Assembly: GCA_050699055.1 (NCBI GenBank)
Contig: JBOHCT010000088.1
Location: forward strand, 1 to 16,051
Direction: 5' to 3'
Length of the DNA stretch: 16,051 nt
Source: JBOHCT01 sp050699055
GTDB lineage: Bacteria; Actinomycetota; Actinomycetes; Streptosporangiales; JBOHCT01
Position 1 is the first letter of the stretch; the number at the start of each line of letters is the position of its first letter. The notes under the pieces are model-generated. The model did not search any database. It was not told where the DNA came from and saw only the letters and a list, made by a program, of their open reading frames with translations. A program made the translations under genes and the position numbers. Below are positions 1 to 7,726 of this stretch, piece by piece.

Positions 1-798
1 GTCGAGGAGACCGTGGATGTCACCCTTCCCTGGGACCGGGCGCCCCGAGGTGCCCGCCACCCCCTGACGACCCTCCAGGAGCGCATCGCGGACGTCTTCG
101 TCGCGATGGGGTACGAGATCGCCGAGGGGCCCGAGGTCGAGGCCGAGTGGGTCAATTTCGACGCCCTCAACATGCCTCCTGATCACCCGGCCCGGACGAT
201 GCGCGACACCTTCTTCGTCGATCCTCCGGGCGCCGGCCTCGTCCTTCGCACGGAGACATCAGCCGTGCAGGTGCGCACGATGCTCGAGCGCACCCCGCCG
301 ATCTACATCGTCTGCCCTGGCCGGGTGTTCCGCACCGATGAGCTGGACGCCACCCATACCCCCGTCTTCCACCAGGTAGAGGGCCTCGCTGTCGACGAGG
401 GCATCACGATGGCCCATCTCAAAGGCACCCTCGACAGGTTCGCCGAGGCCATGTTCGGCCAGGGGATCACCACCCGTTTCCGCCCGTCGTACTTCCCTTT
501 CACCGAGCCCTCGGCCGAGCCCGACCTGTTGTGCTTCGTCTGCAGGGGCGCCTCCGCGCAGCCCGGCGCGCCGCCGTGCCGCACATGCAAGTCCGAGGGG
601 TGGATCGAGTGGGGTGGCTGCGGCGTCGTCAACCCACGCGTGCTGGTCGCGTGCGGAATCGATCCCGAGCGCTACAGCGGGTTCGCGTTCGGCATGGGGA
701 TCGAGCGGACACTGATGTTCAGGAACGGCGTCGAGGACATGCGCGACATGGTCGAGGGTGACGTCCGCTTCACCCTCCCGTTCGGGATGGAGAGCTGA
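1..798 (+). CDS. pheS: Phenylalanyl-tRNA synthetase alpha subunit, 5' end missing
   Basis: Catalytic subunit of the alpha2-beta2 class II enzyme that charges tRNA-Phe with phenylalanine in the cytoplasm. The reading frame is open from base 1, so the gene enters from outside the window. The 265 visible residues compare with roughly 350 for the family, so the N-terminal coiled-coil tRNA-binding arm is mostly absent. The GTG at 13 is internal (it is the V of a conserved VDVTLP stretch) and is not the start. Class II signatures are visible: motif 2 around PGRVFRTDELDATH with the following FHQVEG, and motif 3 at GFAFGMGIER. Two cysteine pairs, CFVC (from visible residue 178) and CRTC, precede the WGGCG segment and resemble the cysteine cluster of Bacillus and Streptomyces PheS. 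The stop (796-798) overlaps the pheT start as TGATG, so the two subunits are probably translationally coupled. Confidence 0.97.
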   Translation, partial: VEETVDVTLPWDRAPRGARHPLTTLQERIADVFVAMGYEIAEGPEVEAEWVNFDALNMPPDHPARTMRDTFFVDPPGAGLVLRTETSAVQVRTMLERTPPIYIVCPGRVFRTDELDATHTPVFHQVEGLAVDEGITMAHLKGTLDRFAEAMFGQGITTRFRPSYFPFTEPSAEPDLLCFVCRGASAQPGAPPCRTCKSEGWIEWGGCGVVNPRVLVACGIDPERYSGFAFGMGIERTLMFRNGVEDMRDMVEGDVRFTLPFGMES

Positions 799-3275
799 TG
801 CGGGTCCCGCTGTCGTGGCTGCGGGAGTATACCGAGCTTCCGCCGGCGACCGCGCGTGAGGTGGCCGAGCGGCTGACGCGCACCGGGCTCAAGGTCGAGC
901 GGGTCGAGTCGGTCGGCCAGGAGGTCAAGAACGTCGTCGTGGGCGAGGTCGCCACGATCGAGGAGCTCACCGGGCACAAGAAGCCGATCCGCTACTGCCG
1001 TGTGGAGACCGGCGAGGTGGAGCGGCGTGGGATCGTCTGCGGCGCCACCAACTTCGCGCCCGGCGACCGGGTACCAGTGGCCTTGCCCGGCGCGGTGCTG
1101 CCCGGCGGATTCGAGATCGGGGCGCGCAAGACCTACGGCCGGGTGTCCGAGGGCATGATCTGCTCGGGCTCGGAGCTCGGGATCAACGACGACCACGCCG
1201 GCATCATCGTGCTGACCGACCGGCCGGAGATCGGCGCCGACGCGGTGCAGCTGCTCGGGCTGCGGGACGAGGTCCTGGACATCGAGGTCACGCCGGACCG
1301 TGGGTACTGCCTCTCGATCCGCGGCGTGGCGCGCGAGGCGGCCACCGCGTACTCCGTGACCTTCCGCGACCCTGCCGACGTCGACCTGCCCCGCACTGAG
1401 CGGGACGCCCATCCGGCCGCCATCGCCGACCCCGCGGCGTGTGACAGGTTCGTGCTCCGCGAGGTGACGGGCCTGGACACGGGAGCGGCCACGCCGCTGT
1501 GGATGCAGCGCAGGCTGGTTCTCTCCGGGATCCGGCCGCTCACCCTCGCCGTCGACGTGACGAACTACGTCATGCTCGAGCTGGGGCAGCCGCTGCACGC
1601 GTTCGACCGCGGCAAGCTGAAGGGACCGATCGTCGTCCGCCGGGCCGAGACGGGCGAGCGGCTGGAGACGCTCGACCACGTCGTCCGCGAGCTGGACCCC
1701 GACGACATCCTCATCACCGACTCCTCGGGACCGATCTCCCTGGCCGGGACGATGGGCGGCGTGCGTACCGAGATCGACGAGGCGTCTACCGACCTCGTCA
1801 TCGAGGCCGCGCACTTCTCCGCTGCGGGCACCGCGCGCATGAGCCGCCGTCACCGGCTGTCGAGCGAGGCGGCTTACCGCTTCGAGCGCGGCGTGGACCG
1901 TGAGCTTCCCCTGTACGCCTCCGCGAAGGCCGTCCGCATGCTCGCCGAGTTGGGCGGGGGGACGCCCGGGCAGGGGTGCACCCATGCCGAGGTCGACCGC
2001 CCCGCACGGGCGATCGCGATGCCGGTCGACCATCCCGATGCCGTCTCGGGGATTCCGTACGGCCGCGACACAGTGGTACGGCGGTTGCGCGACGTGGGCT
2101 GCGAGATAGCCGGTGACGTGGACGGTGCGGGCATCCTCACCGCGACCGTCCCCTCGTGGCGCGGCGACCTCACGGACCCCAACGACCTTGCTGAGGAGGT
2201 CATCAGGCTCGAGGGGTACGAGCGGATCCCCTCGTTGCTGCCGCGCGCCCCCGCGGGCGGCGGCCTGACGATGAGCCAGCGGCTGCGTCGCCGCGTCGGC
2301 AGGGCACTCGCGGCCGCCGGGTACGTCGAGACGCTCAACTACCCCTTCGTGTCCCCGGAGGACTGGGATGGCCTCCAGCTCTCCGGAGACGACCCGAGGC
2401 GCCGCGCGCTGCGCCTCGTCAACCCGTTGTCGGAGCAGGAGCCTCTCTTGCGCACCACATTGCTCCCCGGCCTGCTGCGGGTGCTGGTCCGCAACATCGG
2501 ACGCGGCATACAGGACGTGTCGCTGTATGAGGTAGGACTCGTATACCTGCCGGGGGAGGGCCCGGCCACGGCGCCGCGCCTTGCCGTCGATCGCGGTCCG
2601 ACCCCGGATGAGCTCGCCTCGGTCGAGGCCGCGGTGCCGGACCAGCCTTGGCATACCGCCGCCGTGCTCGCGGGCAACCGTGAGCCCGCCGGCTGGTGGG
2701 GAAGCGGACGCCCGGCCGGCTGGGCCGACGCGATCGAGGCCGCCCACGAGGTCGCGCGGGCCGCCGGGGTGGAACTGATCGCGCGGGCCGATCGGTACGC
2801 GCCATGGCACCCGGGCAGGTGCGCGGAGCTGCTGATCGGGGACCGAGTCGTCGGCCACGTCGGTGAGCTCCATCCGCGGGTCGTCCAGGCGTACGAGCTT
2901 CCGCCGCGTACGTGCGCGATGGAGCTCGACCTGTCCAGCCTCGAGGAGACCCGGACGAGCGAGCCGGTGACGGCGCCATCGGTGTCCACCTTCCCTGTCG
3001 CGACCCTCGACGTCGCGCTGGTGATCCCCGCCGAGGTCCCCGCCGCTGAGGTCGAGGTCGCGTTGCGCGATGGCGCGGGTGAGCTGCTGGAGTCCGTGCG
3101 GCTCTTCGACGTGTACACCGGTGCCCAGGTCGGTGAGGGTAACCGCTCGCTGGCGTACGCCCTCCGTTTCCGTGCGCCTGACCGCACGCTCACGGTCGAG
3201 GAAGCGACGGCGGCGCGCGACGGTGCGGTCGCCGAGGCCGCGCGGAGAATGGGTGCGGCGCTGCGCGGCACCTGA
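798..3275 (+). CDS. pheT: Phenylalanyl-tRNA synthetase beta subunit
   Basis: Editing and tRNA-binding subunit of phenylalanyl-tRNA synthetase, partner of PheS. It has 825 residues, normal for the long bacterial form. Domains in order: N-terminal segment MRVPLSWLREYTEL; EMAP-like tRNA-binding fold at about residues 42-155 (VVVGEV...GVVCGATNF-like, here GIVCGATNF, then SEGMICSGSELG); B3/B4 editing region at about 210-380; B5 at about 400-475; degenerate class II core at about 490-700; C-terminal ferredoxin-like anticodon-binding (FDX-ACB) domain from about 730 (FPVATLDVAL ... GNRSLAYALRFRAPDRTLT). The ATG at 798 is one base inside the pheS stop; a GGAGAG lies only 3 bases upstream, so coupling to pheS probably matters more than independent initiation. 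No obvious terminator follows, and argC begins 82 bases downstream. Confidence 0.98.
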   Translation: MRVPLSWLREYTELPPATAREVAERLTRTGLKVERVESVGQEVKNVVVGEVATIEELTGHKKPIRYCRVETGEVERRGIVCGATNFAPGDRVPVALPGAVLPGGFEIGARKTYGRVSEGMICSGSELGINDDHAGIIVLTDRPEIGADAVQLLGLRDEVLDIEVTPDRGYCLSIRGVAREAATAYSVTFRDPADVDLPRTERDAHPAAIADPAACDRFVLREVTGLDTGAATPLWMQRRLVLSGIRPLTLAVDVTNYVMLELGQPLHAFDRGKLKGPIVVRRAETGERLETLDHVVRELDPDDILITDSSGPISLAGTMGGVRTEIDEASTDLVIEAAHFSAAGTARMSRRHRLSSEAAYRFERGVDRELPLYASAKAVRMLAELGGGTPGQGCTHAEVDRPARAIAMPVDHPDAVSGIPYGRDTVVRRLRDVGCEIAGDVDGAGILTATVPSWRGDLTDPNDLAEEVIRLEGYERIPSLLPRAPAGGGLTMSQRLRRRVGRALAAAGYVETLNYPFVSPEDWDGLQLSGDDPRRRALRLVNPLSEQEPLLRTTLLPGLLRVLVRNIGRGIQDVSLYEVGLVYLPGEGPATAPRLAVDRGPTPDELASVEAAVPDQPWHTAAVLAGNREPAGWWGSGRPAGWADAIEAAHEVARAAGVELIARADRYAPWHPGRCAELLIGDRVVGHVGELHPRVVQAYELPPRTCAMELDLSSLEETRTSEPVTAPSVSTFPVATLDVALVIPAEVPAAEVEVALRDGAGELLESVRLFDVYTGAQVGEGNRSLAYALRFRAPDRTLTVEEATAARDGAVAEAARRMGAALRGT

Positions 3276-3284
3276 CGGGTACCC

Positions 3285-3327
3285 GTGGGTGTTGCATGGA
3301 ATCGCGTCAGCATGCATAATCACCCAC
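3285..3327. promoter_or_regulatory. Likely ArgR operator overlapping the arg promoter
   Basis: Two TGCAT elements (3293-3297 and 3313-3317) lie 20 bp apart, about two helical turns. This is the geometry expected when an ArgR hexamer binds two adjacent ARG boxes, and TGCAT half-sites resemble those of actinobacterial ARG boxes. The site is framed by an exact 7-bp inverted repeat, GTGGGTG at 3285-3291 and CACCCAC at 3321-3327, giving a 43-bp interrupted dyad. Its position, over the presumed promoter of the arginine operon that encodes ArgR, supports the role. The assignment is by inference; the match to the classical AT-rich ARG box is weak. Confidence 0.5.
3292..3320 (+). promoter_or_regulatory. 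Candidate promoter of the arg operon
   Basis: TTGCAT (3292-3297) and CATAAT (3315-3320) are separated by 17 bases. The -10 matches five of six consensus bases and the -35 only three. Transcription would begin near 3327, leaving a leader of about 30 bases that contains the argC ribosome binding site. The ARG-box-like TGCAT elements lie within both hexamers, so a bound repressor would exclude RNA polymerase. Confidence 0.5.
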
Positions 3328-3357
3328 AGCGCCGTCGTCGCTGTGAGAAGGACCAGC

Positions 3358-4389
3358 ATGGGCATACGCGCAGCCGTCGCGGGAGCAAGCGGGTACGCGG
3401 GAGGCGAGCTCCTGCGGCTCCTCCTCGACCATCCGTACGTCGAGCTCGGTCCCGTCACCGCGGGGTCGTACGCCGGGGACCTGGTCACCTCCGCGCATCC
3501 CCACCTGCTCCGCCTCGGCGAACGGGCCTTCGTTCCGACGGAACCTGACGTGCTCGCCGAGGCCGACGTGGTGTTCCTCGCGATGCCCCATGGGGAGTCC
3601 GAGGCGATCGCCGCCCATCTGCCGAGCCCTACTCCGGTCATTGATCTTGGGGCCGACCATCGTCTGGCCGACGCCGATACGTGGGAGCGTTTCTACGGCA
3701 CCCCGCACGCGGGCAGGTGGGCCTACGGGATTCCGGAGCTGCCCGGGGGCCATCACCGAATCGTCCGAGAGAAGCGGATCGCGAACCCCGGCTGTTACGC
3801 CGCCGCCGTCGTCCTCGGGCTCGCTCCGCTCCTCGCGGCCGGGCTCGTCGAGCCGACCGACGTCGTGGTCGTGGCCGGGTCGGGCACCACAGGGGCGGGA
3901 CGTTCCCCCCGGCCGCAGCTGCTCGGCTCCGAGGTCATGGGCTCGCTCACGGCGTACAAGGTCGGCGGGGCGCATCAGCACACGCCGGAGATCGAGCAGG
4001 CCCTCAGCGAGGCGACCGACGTCCCCGTGACCGTGTCGATGACGCCCGTGCTCGTCCCGATGCCCCGAGGGATCTTGGCGGCCTGCACCGCCCGGCAGCG
4101 CCCGGGCGCGAAGGAGGAACATCTGCGCGAGGCGCTCGCCACGGCCTACGCGGGTGAGCCGTTCGTTCGTGTCCTCCCAGAGGGCGCGTGGCCGCGTACC
4201 GCCGACACTCTCGGATCAAACGCCGCCCACATCCAGGTCGCAAGCGACCGCCACGCCGGTCGTGCGGTCGTGATCACCGCGATCGACAACCTCGGCAAAG
4301 GCGCGGCCGGGCAGGCCGTCCAGAACGCCAACCTCATCCTCGGCCTCGACGAGACGGCGGGGCTCACGGCGCAGGGAATCGCCCCATGA
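3358..4389 (+). CDS. argC: N-acetyl-gamma-glutamyl-phosphate reductase
   Basis: Third step of arginine synthesis: NADPH-dependent reduction of N-acetylglutamyl phosphate to the semialdehyde. 343 residues, the usual length. The N terminus carries the dinucleotide-binding pattern AGASGYAGGELLRLL; the catalytic cysteine is C146 in ANPGCYAA; a conserved histidine lies in GGAHQHTPEIEQ; the C terminus LDETAGLT...GIAP is typical, so the gene is complete. The frame is open much further upstream (to 3070, inside pheT), but ATG 3358 is chosen because it is preceded by AAGGA (3348-3352, 5-base spacing) and gives the conserved N terminus. It is the first gene of the arg operon, downstream of a probable ArgR-controlled promoter. 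Its stop overlaps the ATG of a mini reading frame (ATGA at 4386-4389). Confidence 0.97.
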   Translation: MGIRAAVAGASGYAGGELLRLLLDHPYVELGPVTAGSYAGDLVTSAHPHLLRLGERAFVPTEPDVLAEADVVFLAMPHGESEAIAAHLPSPTPVIDLGADHRLADADTWERFYGTPHAGRWAYGIPELPGGHHRIVREKRIANPGCYAAAVVLGLAPLLAAGLVEPTDVVVVAGSGTTGAGRSPRPQLLGSEVMGSLTAYKVGGAHQHTPEIEQALSEATDVPVTVSMTPVLVPMPRGILAACTARQRPGAKEEHLREALATAYAGEPFVRVLPEGAWPRTADTLGSNAAHIQVASDRHAGRAVVITAIDNLGKGAAGQAVQNANLILGLDETAGLTAQGIAP

Positions 4390-4412
4390 GCGACACGGAG
4401 GCAGCGCGATGA
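4386..4412 (+). CDS. Mini reading frame 1 between argC and argJ (8 codons)
   Basis: An ATG shares an ATGA with the argC stop and opens an 8-codon frame encoding MSDTEAAR. The frame ends at 4410-4412 in another ATGA that starts a second mini frame. ArgC already has a normal C terminus, so this is not a broken end of argC. Ribosomes finishing argC could reinitiate here. The peptide is too short to assign a function. It may act only as a translational stepping stone, or it may be chance. Confidence 0.35.
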   Translation: MSDTEAAR

Positions 4413-4441
4413 CCGGGCCGAACCTGGAGTCGCCGACATGA
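4409..4441 (+). CDS. Mini reading frame 2 between argC and argJ (10 codons)
   Basis: This frame encodes MTGPNLESPT. Its ATG overlaps the stop of mini frame 1 (ATGA 4409-4412), and its own stop overlaps the argJ start (ATGA 4438-4441). A good ribosome binding site, GGAGG at 4397-4401, sits 7 bases before its start, better than many sites in this operon. The CTGGAG inside it (4424-4429) is at suitable distance to serve argJ. A role in coupling argJ to argC translation is inferred; no peptide function can be proposed. Confidence 0.4.
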   Translation: MTGPNLESPT

Positions 4442-5601
4442 GCGTGACGGCGGCTCGCGGGTTCCGTGCGGCGGGTGTCGCCGCTGGCCTCAAGCCAAGC
4501 GGGGGGCGCGACCTCGCTCTCGTCGTCAATGACGGGCCGTCGCACGCGGCCGCTGGCGTGTTCACGACGAACCGCGTCAAGGCCGCGCCGGTCCTATGGA
4601 CCCGGCAGGTGGTCGACGACGGTCGCACGAGCGCGGTCGTGCTGAACTCCGGGTCCGCCAACGCCTGCACCGGCTCAGCCGGCTTCCAAGACGCTCACGC
4701 GACCGCCGAGAAGGTCGCCGGCGTACTCGGGCTGTCGGCCGCCGACGTCGCGGTGTGCTCGACGGGGCTCATCGGTGAGCGCCTCCCTCTGGACCGCCTT
4801 CTCGCCGGTGTGGATGCCGCGCGAGGGAGGCTCTCCAGGGACGGCGGCATCGACGCCGCGGACGCGATCCGTACCACGGACACGGTGGCGAAGCTCTCCT
4901 TCCGCCGGGGCGTGGGATACACGGTCGGCGGAATGGCCAAGGGCGCGGGGATGCTCGCACCCGGCCTCGCCACCATGTTGTGCGTGGTCACCACCGACGT
5001 CGCGTTGCCGCACCGGGACCTCGACGCCGCGCTGCGGGGTGCGACCGCGCTGACCTTCGACCGTCTCGACACCGACGGCTGCATGTCCACGAACGACACC
5101 GTGCTGCTGCTGGCGAGCGGGGCGAGCGGCGCCACGCCGTCACCCGACGAGTTCACCGCGCTCGTCACCGAAGTCTGCGTCGACCTCGCCCGTCAGCTCG
5201 TGGCCGACGCCGAGGGCGCCACAAAAGAGATCGCGGTCGAGGTCGTCGGGGCCGCGAGCGAGGCCGACGCGCTTGAGGTGGGCCGGGCGGTCGCCCGCAG
5301 CAACCTGGTGAAGTGCGCGATCCATGGCGAGGACCCGAACTGGGGCCGGATCCTCGCCGCCGTCGGCACGACCCGGGCCGTCTTCGAGCCCGACCGACTC
5401 GCGGTCGCGGTGAACGGCGTGTGGGTGTGCCGCTCGGGCGTTCCCGCGGAGGACCGTGCCAAGGTCGACCTGCGTCCGCCTGACGTCTCAGTCACCATCG
5501 ACCTCGGCGAGGGCCCAAGAGGAGGTGTCGCCGCCGCGACGGTGCTGACGACCGACCTGTCCGCGGCGTACGTCCACGAGAACTCCGCGTACTCGACATG
5601 A
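4438..5601 (+). CDS. argJ: Bifunctional ornithine acetyltransferase / N-acetylglutamate synthase
   Basis: Transfers the acetyl group from N-acetylornithine to glutamate, which closes the acetyl cycle; many members also make N-acetylglutamate from acetyl-CoA. 387 residues, within the usual 380-410. The precursor cleaves itself into two chains before the threonine of the conserved ATML motif; here this is T179, in KGAGMLAPGLATML. Other family stretches: VFTTNRVKAAPV near the N terminus, LNSGSANACTG, STGLIGERLP, and the C-terminal HGEDPNWGRILAAVG, with VHENSAYST at the very end. The ATG at 4438 overlaps the stop of a mini reading frame. The stop overlaps the argB start (ATGA 5598-5601). Whether this ArgJ is mono- or bifunctional cannot be read from the sequence, but no separate argA lies in the window. 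Confidence 0.97.
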   Translation: MSVTAARGFRAAGVAAGLKPSGGRDLALVVNDGPSHAAAGVFTTNRVKAAPVLWTRQVVDDGRTSAVVLNSGSANACTGSAGFQDAHATAEKVAGVLGLSAADVAVCSTGLIGERLPLDRLLAGVDAARGRLSRDGGIDAADAIRTTDTVAKLSFRRGVGYTVGGMAKGAGMLAPGLATMLCVVTTDVALPHRDLDAALRGATALTFDRLDTDGCMSTNDTVLLLASGASGATPSPDEFTALVTEVCVDLARQLVADAEGATKEIAVEVVGAASEADALEVGRAVARSNLVKCAIHGEDPNWGRILAAVGTTRAVFEPDRLAVAVNGVWVCRSGVPAEDRAKVDLRPPDVSVTIDLGEGPRGGVAAATVLTTDLSAAYVHENSAYST

Positions 5602-6488
5602 CCCGCGACCCATCGACGGCCCTGGCGAAGGCGGCGACGCTCATCGAGGCGCTGCCGTGGCTCGAGCGCTTCCACGGCAAGACCGTCGTGATCAAGTACG
5701 GCGGGCACGCCATGAACGACGAGGCGCTGCGCGGGGCGTTCGCGGAGGACATCGTGTTTCTCCGATACGCCGGCATCCGCCCCGTCGTCGTCCACGGCGG
5801 CGGACCGCAGATCACCGCCCACCTCGACCGCTTGGGGGTAGAGAGCCGGTTCGCGGGCGGCCTGCGCGTCACCACACCGGAGACCATGGACGTGGTCCGC
5901 ATGGTCCTCGTCGGTCAGGTCGGCCGGGATGTCGTCGGGCTCATCAACCGCCACGGCCCATTCGCCGTCGGCATGTCCGGCGAGGATGCGAACCTCTTCA
6001 CCGCCCGGCGTCGGCCCGCCGTCGTCGACGGAGAACAGGTCGACATCGGCCTCGTCGGCGACGTCGTCCGGGTCGAGACCGGAGCGGTACGCAGCCTGCT
6101 GGCCGACGCTCGGGTGCCGGTCGTCTCGAGCATCGCCCGGAGCGACGACGGCGACGTCTACAACGTCAACTCCGATACCGCCGCGGCCGCGCTCGCGGTC
6201 GCGGTCGGAGCGGAGAAGCTCGTGATGCTCACCGACGTGGAGGGCCTGTACGCGGACTGGTCCGACGCCGGACGCCATGGCGAGGTGGTCAGTCAGCTCA
6301 CCGCGGAAGAGCTCGAGGAACTGCTGCCGGCGCTGTCGTCGGGAATGGCGCCCAAGATGGAGGCGTGTCTGCGGGCCGTCCGCGGGGGTGTGCGGCGCGC
6401 ACACGTGCTCGACGGGCGCGTCGCTCACTCCCTGCTCCTCGAGGTGTTCACCGACGAAGGGATCGGAACGATGGTGGTGCCCTCATGA
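5598..6488 (+). CDS. argB: N-acetylglutamate kinase
   Basis: Phosphorylates N-acetylglutamate with ATP, the second and usually feedback-controlled step of arginine synthesis. 296 residues, amino-acid kinase fold. Visible motifs: the glycine-rich nucleotide loop KYGGHAM near residue 36, VVVHGGGPQIT for the substrate, NVNSDTAAAALA, and the C-terminal LLEVFTDEGIGTMV. The N-terminal helix ahead of the core (ATLIEALPWLERF) is the feature found in arginine-inhibited hexameric enzymes, so feedback inhibition by arginine is likely; this is inferred from family knowledge. The start overlaps the argJ stop, and the stop overlaps the argD start (ATGA 6485-6488). No strong ribosome binding site precedes it, which fits translational coupling. 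Confidence 0.97.
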   Translation: MTRDPSTALAKAATLIEALPWLERFHGKTVVIKYGGHAMNDEALRGAFAEDIVFLRYAGIRPVVVHGGGPQITAHLDRLGVESRFAGGLRVTTPETMDVVRMVLVGQVGRDVVGLINRHGPFAVGMSGEDANLFTARRRPAVVDGEQVDIGLVGDVVRVETGAVRSLLADARVPVVSSIARSDDGDVYNVNSDTAAAALAVAVGAEKLVMLTDVEGLYADWSDAGRHGEVVSQLTAEELEELLPALSSGMAPKMEACLRAVRGGVRRAHVLDGRVAHSLLLEVFTDEGIGTMVVPS

Positions 6489-7723
6489 ACTTCATCGAGA
6501 CCCCCGACGACGCGCTGAGACAGCGGTTCGCGGCCACCTTCATGGCCAACTACGGCGTGCCGCCCGTCTCGATCGCCCGGGGACGCGGATGCCGGGTCGA
6601 GGACGCCGACGGGCGCGAGTACCTCGACCTCATCGGCGGCATCGCGGTCTCCGCGCTCGGGCACGCCCATCCGGCGCTCGTCGACGCGGTCTGTCGCCAG
6701 GTCGCTGCGGTGGCGCACACCAGCAACCTGTTCGTCCACGAGCCCGGGGTGGCCCTCGGCGAGCGGCTCCTGTCCCTGCTCGGCCATGACGGTCGGGTCT
6801 TTCTTTGCAACAGCGGCAGCGAGGCCAACGAGGCCGCGCTCAAGATCGTCCGCAAGCACGCGGGGGTGGACAGGCCCATCATCGTCGCCGCCGAGCACGG
6901 CTTCCACGGACGGACGATGGGCTCGCTCGCCCTGACCGGCAAGGCGTCGATCCGCGACCCGTTCGGCCCGTACGGGGTGGACGTGCGGTTCGTGCCGTAC
7001 GGCGACGCGGCCGCACTGCGTGAGGCCGCCACCGACACGTGCGCCGCCGTCTTTCTGGAGCCGGCACTCGGCGAAGGCGGCGTCGTTCCGGCCCCCGAGG
7101 GATACCTTCGTGCGGCCCGCGAGGCGTGTGACGACTCGGGCGCCGGGCTCGTGGTCGACGAGATCCAGAGCGGCATCGGGCGTACCGGCGCGTGGTTCGC
7201 TCACCAGCGCGAGGGCGTGCGTCCCGACATCCTCACGCTGGCGAAGGGGCTCGGCGGCGGCCTGCCGATCGCCGCGTGTATCGGCGTGGGCCCGTACGGC
7301 TCCGTCTTCGAGAAGGGCGACCACGGCAGCACGTTCGGCGCGAACCCAGTGGCCTGCGCGGCTGCCCTGGCCGTGCTCGACGCCATCGAGCGCGAGAAGC
7401 TGCTCGACAGCGTGAGCGAGGTCGGGGACAGGCTCGCCTCCGGAGTCGCGGCCGTCGCCCATCCCCTTCTGACCGGGGTGCGCGGACGCGGGCTGTGGCT
7501 CGCCCTCGTCCTCGGCCGGCCCGCCGCGGGGGCAGTGGAGCAGGCGGCCCGGGAGGAGGGTTTCCTCGTCAACGCCGTCCAGCCGGACGCGGTGCGCCTC
7601 GCCCCTCCGCTCGTCATCACCGCGGAGGAGGCCGCGTCCTTCGTCGAGGCGCTCCCACGGATCCTCGACGCGGCCGACGCGCCCAGCAAGGAGCCCGACA
7701 AGGAGCCCGACAGGGGGCACTGA
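6485..7723 (+). CDS. argD: Acetylornithine aminotransferase
   Basis: Pyridoxal-phosphate enzyme that converts N-acetylglutamate semialdehyde to N-acetylornithine with glutamate as amino donor. 412 residues with class III aminotransferase features: LFCNSGSEANE-like stretch (here FLCNSGSEANEAALK), FHGRTMGSLALTGK, the cofactor-contacting VVDEIQSGIGRTG, and the Schiff-base lysine K254 in LTLAKGLGGGLP, followed by HGSTFGANPVACAAAL. A longer in-frame opening reaches back to 5657 inside argB, but ATG 6485 overlaps the argB stop and gives the normal N terminus. The last 12 residues form a charged tail, SKEPDKEPDRGH, built on two tandem copies of a 12-base unit (7688-7711); this is beyond the family core. 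The stop lies 3 bases before argF. Confidence 0.97.
   Translation: MNFIETPDDALRQRFAATFMANYGVPPVSIARGRGCRVEDADGREYLDLIGGIAVSALGHAHPALVDAVCRQVAAVAHTSNLFVHEPGVALGERLLSLLGHDGRVFLCNSGSEANEAALKIVRKHAGVDRPIIVAAEHGFHGRTMGSLALTGKASIRDPFGPYGVDVRFVPYGDAAALREAATDTCAAVFLEPALGEGGVVPAPEGYLRAAREACDDSGAGLVVDEIQSGIGRTGAWFAHQREGVRPDILTLAKGLGGGLPIAACIGVGPYGSVFEKGDHGSTFGANPVACAAALAVLDAIEREKLLDSVSEVGDRLASGVAAVAHPLLTGVRGRGLWLALVLGRPAAGAVEQAAREEGFLVNAVQPDAVRLAPPLVITAEEAASFVEALPRILDAADAPSKEPDKEPDRGH
7688..7711 (+). repeat. Two tandem 12-bp units at the 3' end of argD
   Basis: AAGGAGCCCGAC occurs twice back to back (7688-7699 and 7700-7711). It encodes KEPDKEPD in the argD tail and is followed at once by AGGGGG (7712-7717), the argF ribosome binding site. 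This probably arose by slippage duplication. Confidence 0.8.
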
Positions 7724-7726
7724 CCC

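Noticed and set aside
672..3641. 989-residue open frame on the minus strand
   Set aside because: It lies antisense to pheS, pheT and argC, is arginine/glycine-rich without any recognisable domain, and arises from the codon bias of the real genes in high-GC DNA.
5657..6484. Upstream extension of the argD frame within argB
   Set aside because: The extra ~276 residues are an arginine-rich out-of-frame reading of argB; the ATG at 6485 gives the normal ArgD N terminus.
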